This document shows, one piece after another, positions 5,348 to 7,528 of a stretch of DNA of 7,528 bases. The stretch covers positions 13,017 through 20,544 of the forward strand of contig DNIT01000219.1 in NCBI GenBank assembly GCA_003489345.1, written 5' to 3'. The notes below the pieces were generated by a model. It was not told where the DNA came from. It ran no database searches and saw nothing but the letters and a program-made list of their open reading frames with translations. Both the position numbers and the translations under genes were made by a program. This DNA is from Pelotomaculum sp. Its GTDB lineage: Bacteria; Bacillota; Desulfotomaculia; Desulfotomaculales; Pelotomaculaceae. Every line of letters begins with the position of its first letter. Within the stretch, counting starts at the first letter, position 1.

Positions 5348-6790
5348 GTGAAAAGTATAACTACCTTGTTTGTGTTGGTGGCTTTTGTATTTGGAATGAT
5401 TTTTTTACCTAATATGTCTCAAGCTGCGGTTCAAAAAAGTACTTGCTACTTTTCTGTACTATTTAATAAAAATAAGATTCCTAGTGATTTTAGCGCAAAA
5501 CTGGCATCTTATGGAGGGGAAATTACATATACTGTTCCTGAAATAGGATTTGCACAGGTAAAAGGAAATAGTGAAATGTTTTCAGAGATAAAGAGCTTTT
5601 CTTCAGTAAACTTAGTTACCCCTTCAGTTTCTTGGTCCATGCCTGAAGTTAAAACAAACGGATTGAAAAGTGATTTAACTCTAGATACAGATCAGTCTTC
5701 CTTATGGGAGCTTGAATGGGATGTTAAACTTGTTACTCAAAATGGTGCAAGTTATCATTTGGGAACCGGTTCCCATAATGTTGTAGTAGGGATTATTGAC
5801 AGTGGCATTGCTCGTGAACACCCTGATTTGGTTGCAAACCTGTTACCGGGCTCAAAGAACTTTGTCCCCGCAGGTGGCTACAGGAATACGGAGCCATATG
5901 AAACAGGTAATACCGGTGAATATGATGATAGAATGGGCCATGGCAGCCACATCGCTGGAACCATTGCAGCACATGGGAAGATGTTAGGTGTAGCACCGGA
6001 CACAGGAATCCGTGCTTATCGTGTATTTGGAGAAGCCATGGCTGAGACAGCCTGGATTGCTGCCGCTATTGTGGCTGCAGCAAATGATGGGGTCGATGTT
6101 ATTTCACTGAGCCAAGGTGGTTTTGATCTAATAGGTCAAGCCTTTTGCATCGACCCTTTAACCGGAAAGAAGGTTGCATTAGGAAATGATATTGCTGATT
6201 TCTTAGCTTATAAAAAAGCTATCCGGTATGCAATAAATAAAGGTAGTTTGGTAGTCGTAGCAGCTGGTAATGAAGGTATGAATTTAACAGCGAAAGGAAA
6301 TGTGACTGACTACCTGAACTCCATATATGGTGGCTATGGTTTAAATTTTGTGGGGGCAGGATTTGAAGTGCCCGGAACGGTTCCTGGTGTAGTGACAGTA
6401 TCCGCAACAGGGCCTGACGATACATTAGCTTTATACTCTAATTTTGGACCAGGCTTTATTGATCTAGCTGCCCCGGGTGGTAATATATCCAGGTTTCTTG
6501 AGTACCAACAGAATGGCAAGCTTGATGAATACTATGAGAAGGAGCTTTATAAAAGTGAGTTTTGTTTAAGTACGGATAATCATGGAGATTATTCCTATAA
6601 CTTAGGTACATCTATGGCAGTGCCTAAAGTTGCGGCTGTTGCTGCCTTAATTATTGACAAATATGGTCAAATTGGGCCTGGCAAGGTAGCAAAAATGCTC
6701 TATAAAAAGAGCATCGAACCAGTAAGCGGTAAGGAAAAGTCTTATTTTGGAAGTGGTCGCTTGAATGCAGTTAAAGCTTTGACAGATTAA
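5348..6790 (+). CDS. Secreted S8 (subtilisin-like) serine protease resembling lantibiotic leader peptidases (LanP)
   Basis: This 480-residue preproprotein is exported and then autoprocessed. A signal peptide spans residues 1-26 (Lys2, hydrophobic core 5-20, likely cleavage after SQA). An approximately 70-residue propeptide-like domain follows (33-98, including GGEITYTVPEIGFAQVK). The catalytic triad is complete: Asp151 (GIIDSGI), His198 (GHGSHIAGT) and Ser422 (GTSMAVP), with oxyanion-hole Asn308 (AAGNEG). Stretches at 165-182 (LLPGSKNFVPAGGYRNTE), 223-230 (AYRVFGEA) and 421-428, with Lys427 where most subtilases have His, resemble NisP/EpiP-type peptidases as I recall them. Unlike NisP, it has no LPxTG anchor or C-terminal membrane helix, so it is probably released. 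No lanthipeptide precursor or synthetase is nearby, so the substrate is unknown. Start is GTG 5348 with AAAGGAGGA six bases upstream; a terminator follows. Composition is AT-richer than dapL. Confidence 0.92.
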   Translation: MKSITTLFVLVAFVFGMIFLPNMSQAAVQKSTCYFSVLFNKNKIPSDFSAKLASYGGEITYTVPEIGFAQVKGNSEMFSEIKSFSSVNLVTPSVSWSMPEVKTNGLKSDLTLDTDQSSLWELEWDVKLVTQNGASYHLGTGSHNVVVGIIDSGIAREHPDLVANLLPGSKNFVPAGGYRNTEPYETGNTGEYDDRMGHGSHIAGTIAAHGKMLGVAPDTGIRAYRVFGEAMAETAWIAAAIVAAANDGVDVISLSQGGFDLIGQAFCIDPLTGKKVALGNDIADFLAYKKAIRYAINKGSLVVVAAGNEGMNLTAKGNVTDYLNSIYGGYGLNFVGAGFEVPGTVPGVVTVSATGPDDTLALYSNFGPGFIDLAAPGGNISRFLEYQQNGKLDEYYEKELYKSEFCLSTDNHGDYSYNLGTSMAVPKVAAVAALIIDKYGQIGPGKVAKMLYKKSIEPVSGKEKSYFGSGRLNAVKALTD

Positions 6791-6866
6791 ATTCCTTATT
6801 GCCCAGGGCGTGTAAGACGCTGCTTATGTCCATCCAGAAGAAATACCAAATTTAAAAAGGGTAAAG

Positions 6867-6899
6867 AGAAGGGTTCTAAGGGAACCCTTCTTCATTTTT
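6867..6899 (+). terminator. Rho-independent terminator after the protease gene
   Basis: AGAAGGGTTC (6867-6876) pairs perfectly with GAACCCTTCT (6882-6891), giving a ten-base stem with the five-base loop TAAGG. TCATTTTT follows as a T-rich tail. It lies about 75 bases after the protease stop and, with the opposite-strand reading lacking a neighbour, serves to end the protease transcript. Confidence 0.8.
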
Positions 6900-6935
6900 A
6901 GTTCATGCTAAATCCAGGCAAGATTTTGTAATAGC

Positions 6936-6987
6936 TAGACGTGATTCCGCTATTTTTAGACAATAAATATAGACAATCGGCTTTAAT
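6936..6987 (+). promoter_or_regulatory. Candidate promoter and TAGAC repeats upstream of the DUF1616 gene
   Basis: TAGACA at 6957-6962 matches the -35 consensus at five of six positions, and TTTAAT at 6982-6987 matches the -10 consensus at five of six. The 19-base spacer is longer than optimal. The -35-like sequence is part of an eight-base direct repeat TAGACAAT (6957-6964 and 6970-6977), and a third TAGAC lies at 6936-6940. The region lies after the protease terminator and before an unaccompanied gene, which is where a promoter is expected. Confidence 0.35.
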
Positions 6988-7051
6988 ATTGCTAACTTAA
7001 AATCTACTGCCATCTTTTCGCTTTAGTCACAATAAAGGGGTTGAATTATTT

Positions 7052-7528
7052 TTGCGAATAGAGGTAAAAAACGAGTTTCCTTTTATACTATTTCTTTCTG
7101 TTATCCTGGCGCTATTTATTGTTTTGGATATGGGGGGTATTGTTTGGGTTGTTCTTGGATTGTCTTTTGTACTGTTTTTCCCCGGGTATACCCTAATAGC
7201 AGCCTTGTTTCCAGCCAGAGACGATCTTGACTGCATGGAACGGGTTGCCTTGAGCTTTAGTCTCAGTATAGCCGTGATACCGCTTCTAGGTCTTATCCTT
7301 AACTATGCTCCATGGGGGGTAAGGCTTTATCCCATATTGTTGACGCTTTTGATTTTCACGATCCTGCTGTCCGTTCTTGCAATTTACAGAAGAAATAAAC
7401 TTTCTTTTGAAAAACGCTTTAAGGTTTCTTTAAACCTAGAGGCAACTAAATGGGGCAACTTTTCGCGGCTGGACAAAATTCTCTCGGGAGCACTGGTGGG
7501 AGCTGTTATTTTTGCAGTAGGAAGCCTT
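7052..7528 (+). CDS. DUF1616 family membrane protein, 5' part (runs off the window)
   Basis: The open frame continues to the window edge; 159 codons are visible. The start is TTG 7052 with AAAGGGG at 7034-7040, eleven bases upstream. Hydrophobic segments lie at about residues 9-25, 29-53 (containing FFPGYTLIAALFP at 42-54), 65-86 and 93-112, with another beginning at about 143. The charged stretch ARDDLDCMERVALSF (55-69) followed by GLILNYAPWGVR (80-91) is the recognisable DUF1616 pattern: a membrane block after an FPGY motif, then D-x-x-ERVALS. The biochemical role of DUF1616 is not established. Members are found in archaea and clostridia, in my memory often near surface polysaccharide or glycosyltransferase genes. 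It follows the protease terminator and so begins a new transcription unit. The C-terminal part is outside the window. Confidence 0.8.
   Translation, partial: MRIEVKNEFPFILFLSVILALFIVLDMGGIVWVVLGLSFVLFFPGYTLIAALFPARDDLDCMERVALSFSLSIAVIPLLGLILNYAPWGVRLYPILLTLLIFTILLSVLAIYRRNKLSFEKRFKVSLNLEATKWGNFSRLDKILSGALVGAVIFAVGSL

Noticed and set aside
7027..7236. Minus-strand open frame of 69 codons near the window end
   Set aside because: It lies opposite the DUF1616 reading frame, which has a ribosome site, membrane segments and family motifs.

Overview
The window suggests an anaerobic, Gram-positive-type bacterium of the Clostridia (Bacillota), perhaps a Peptococcaceae-like lineage. The signs are strong GGAGG-type ribosome binding sites, frequent TTG and GTG starts, moderate GC content, the diaminopimelate aminotransferase route to lysine and peptidoglycan, an ECF-type metal importer and a DUF1616 membrane protein. 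This placement is inference from gene content. All recognised genes lie on the + strand. No tRNA, rRNA, CRISPR array, insertion sequence or phage gene is visible.

Layout. (1) Positions 1-1877 hold the end of a cobalt/nickel ECF importer operon: the last residues of a membrane subunit (CbiM/CbiN/PDGLE type), cbiQ (EcfT transmembrane subunit) and cbiO (ATPase with a histidine-rich tail). These genes overlap by 4 and 8 bases, so they are translationally coupled. (2) A major facilitator transporter of the fosmidomycin-resistance (Fsr) type follows about 50 bases later and may be co-transcribed with them. (3) A dapL-type LL-diaminopimelate aminotransferase sits at 3207-4445; it contains a short patch of AT-rich codons in an otherwise GC3-rich gene. 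(4) A UbiX-type flavin prenyltransferase lies at 4576-5133, preceded by a 14-base perfect palindrome and followed by two small hairpins. (5) A secreted subtilisin-like protease that most resembles lantibiotic leader peptidases (LanP: NisP/EpiP type) occupies 5348-6790. It stands alone between intergenic regions and ends at a good stem-loop terminator. (6) From 7052 to the window edge runs the beginning of a DUF1616 membrane protein.

How the genes fit together. Only the metal importer forms an obvious functional unit: the membrane and substrate-binding part upstream, the EcfT coupling subunit CbiQ and the ATPase CbiO. The other genes look like separate transcription units for metabolite export, amino-acid/cell-wall precursor synthesis, prenyl-FMN cofactor synthesis, extracellular proteolysis and possibly cell-surface functions. 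The window is mostly ordinary chromosomal content. The items most worth a second look are the orphan LanP-like protease, the codon-use patch in dapL, the absence of any ATG start among the seven genes whose starts are visible, and several small palindromes and repeats in intergenic DNA. I see no convincing new multi-gene system.
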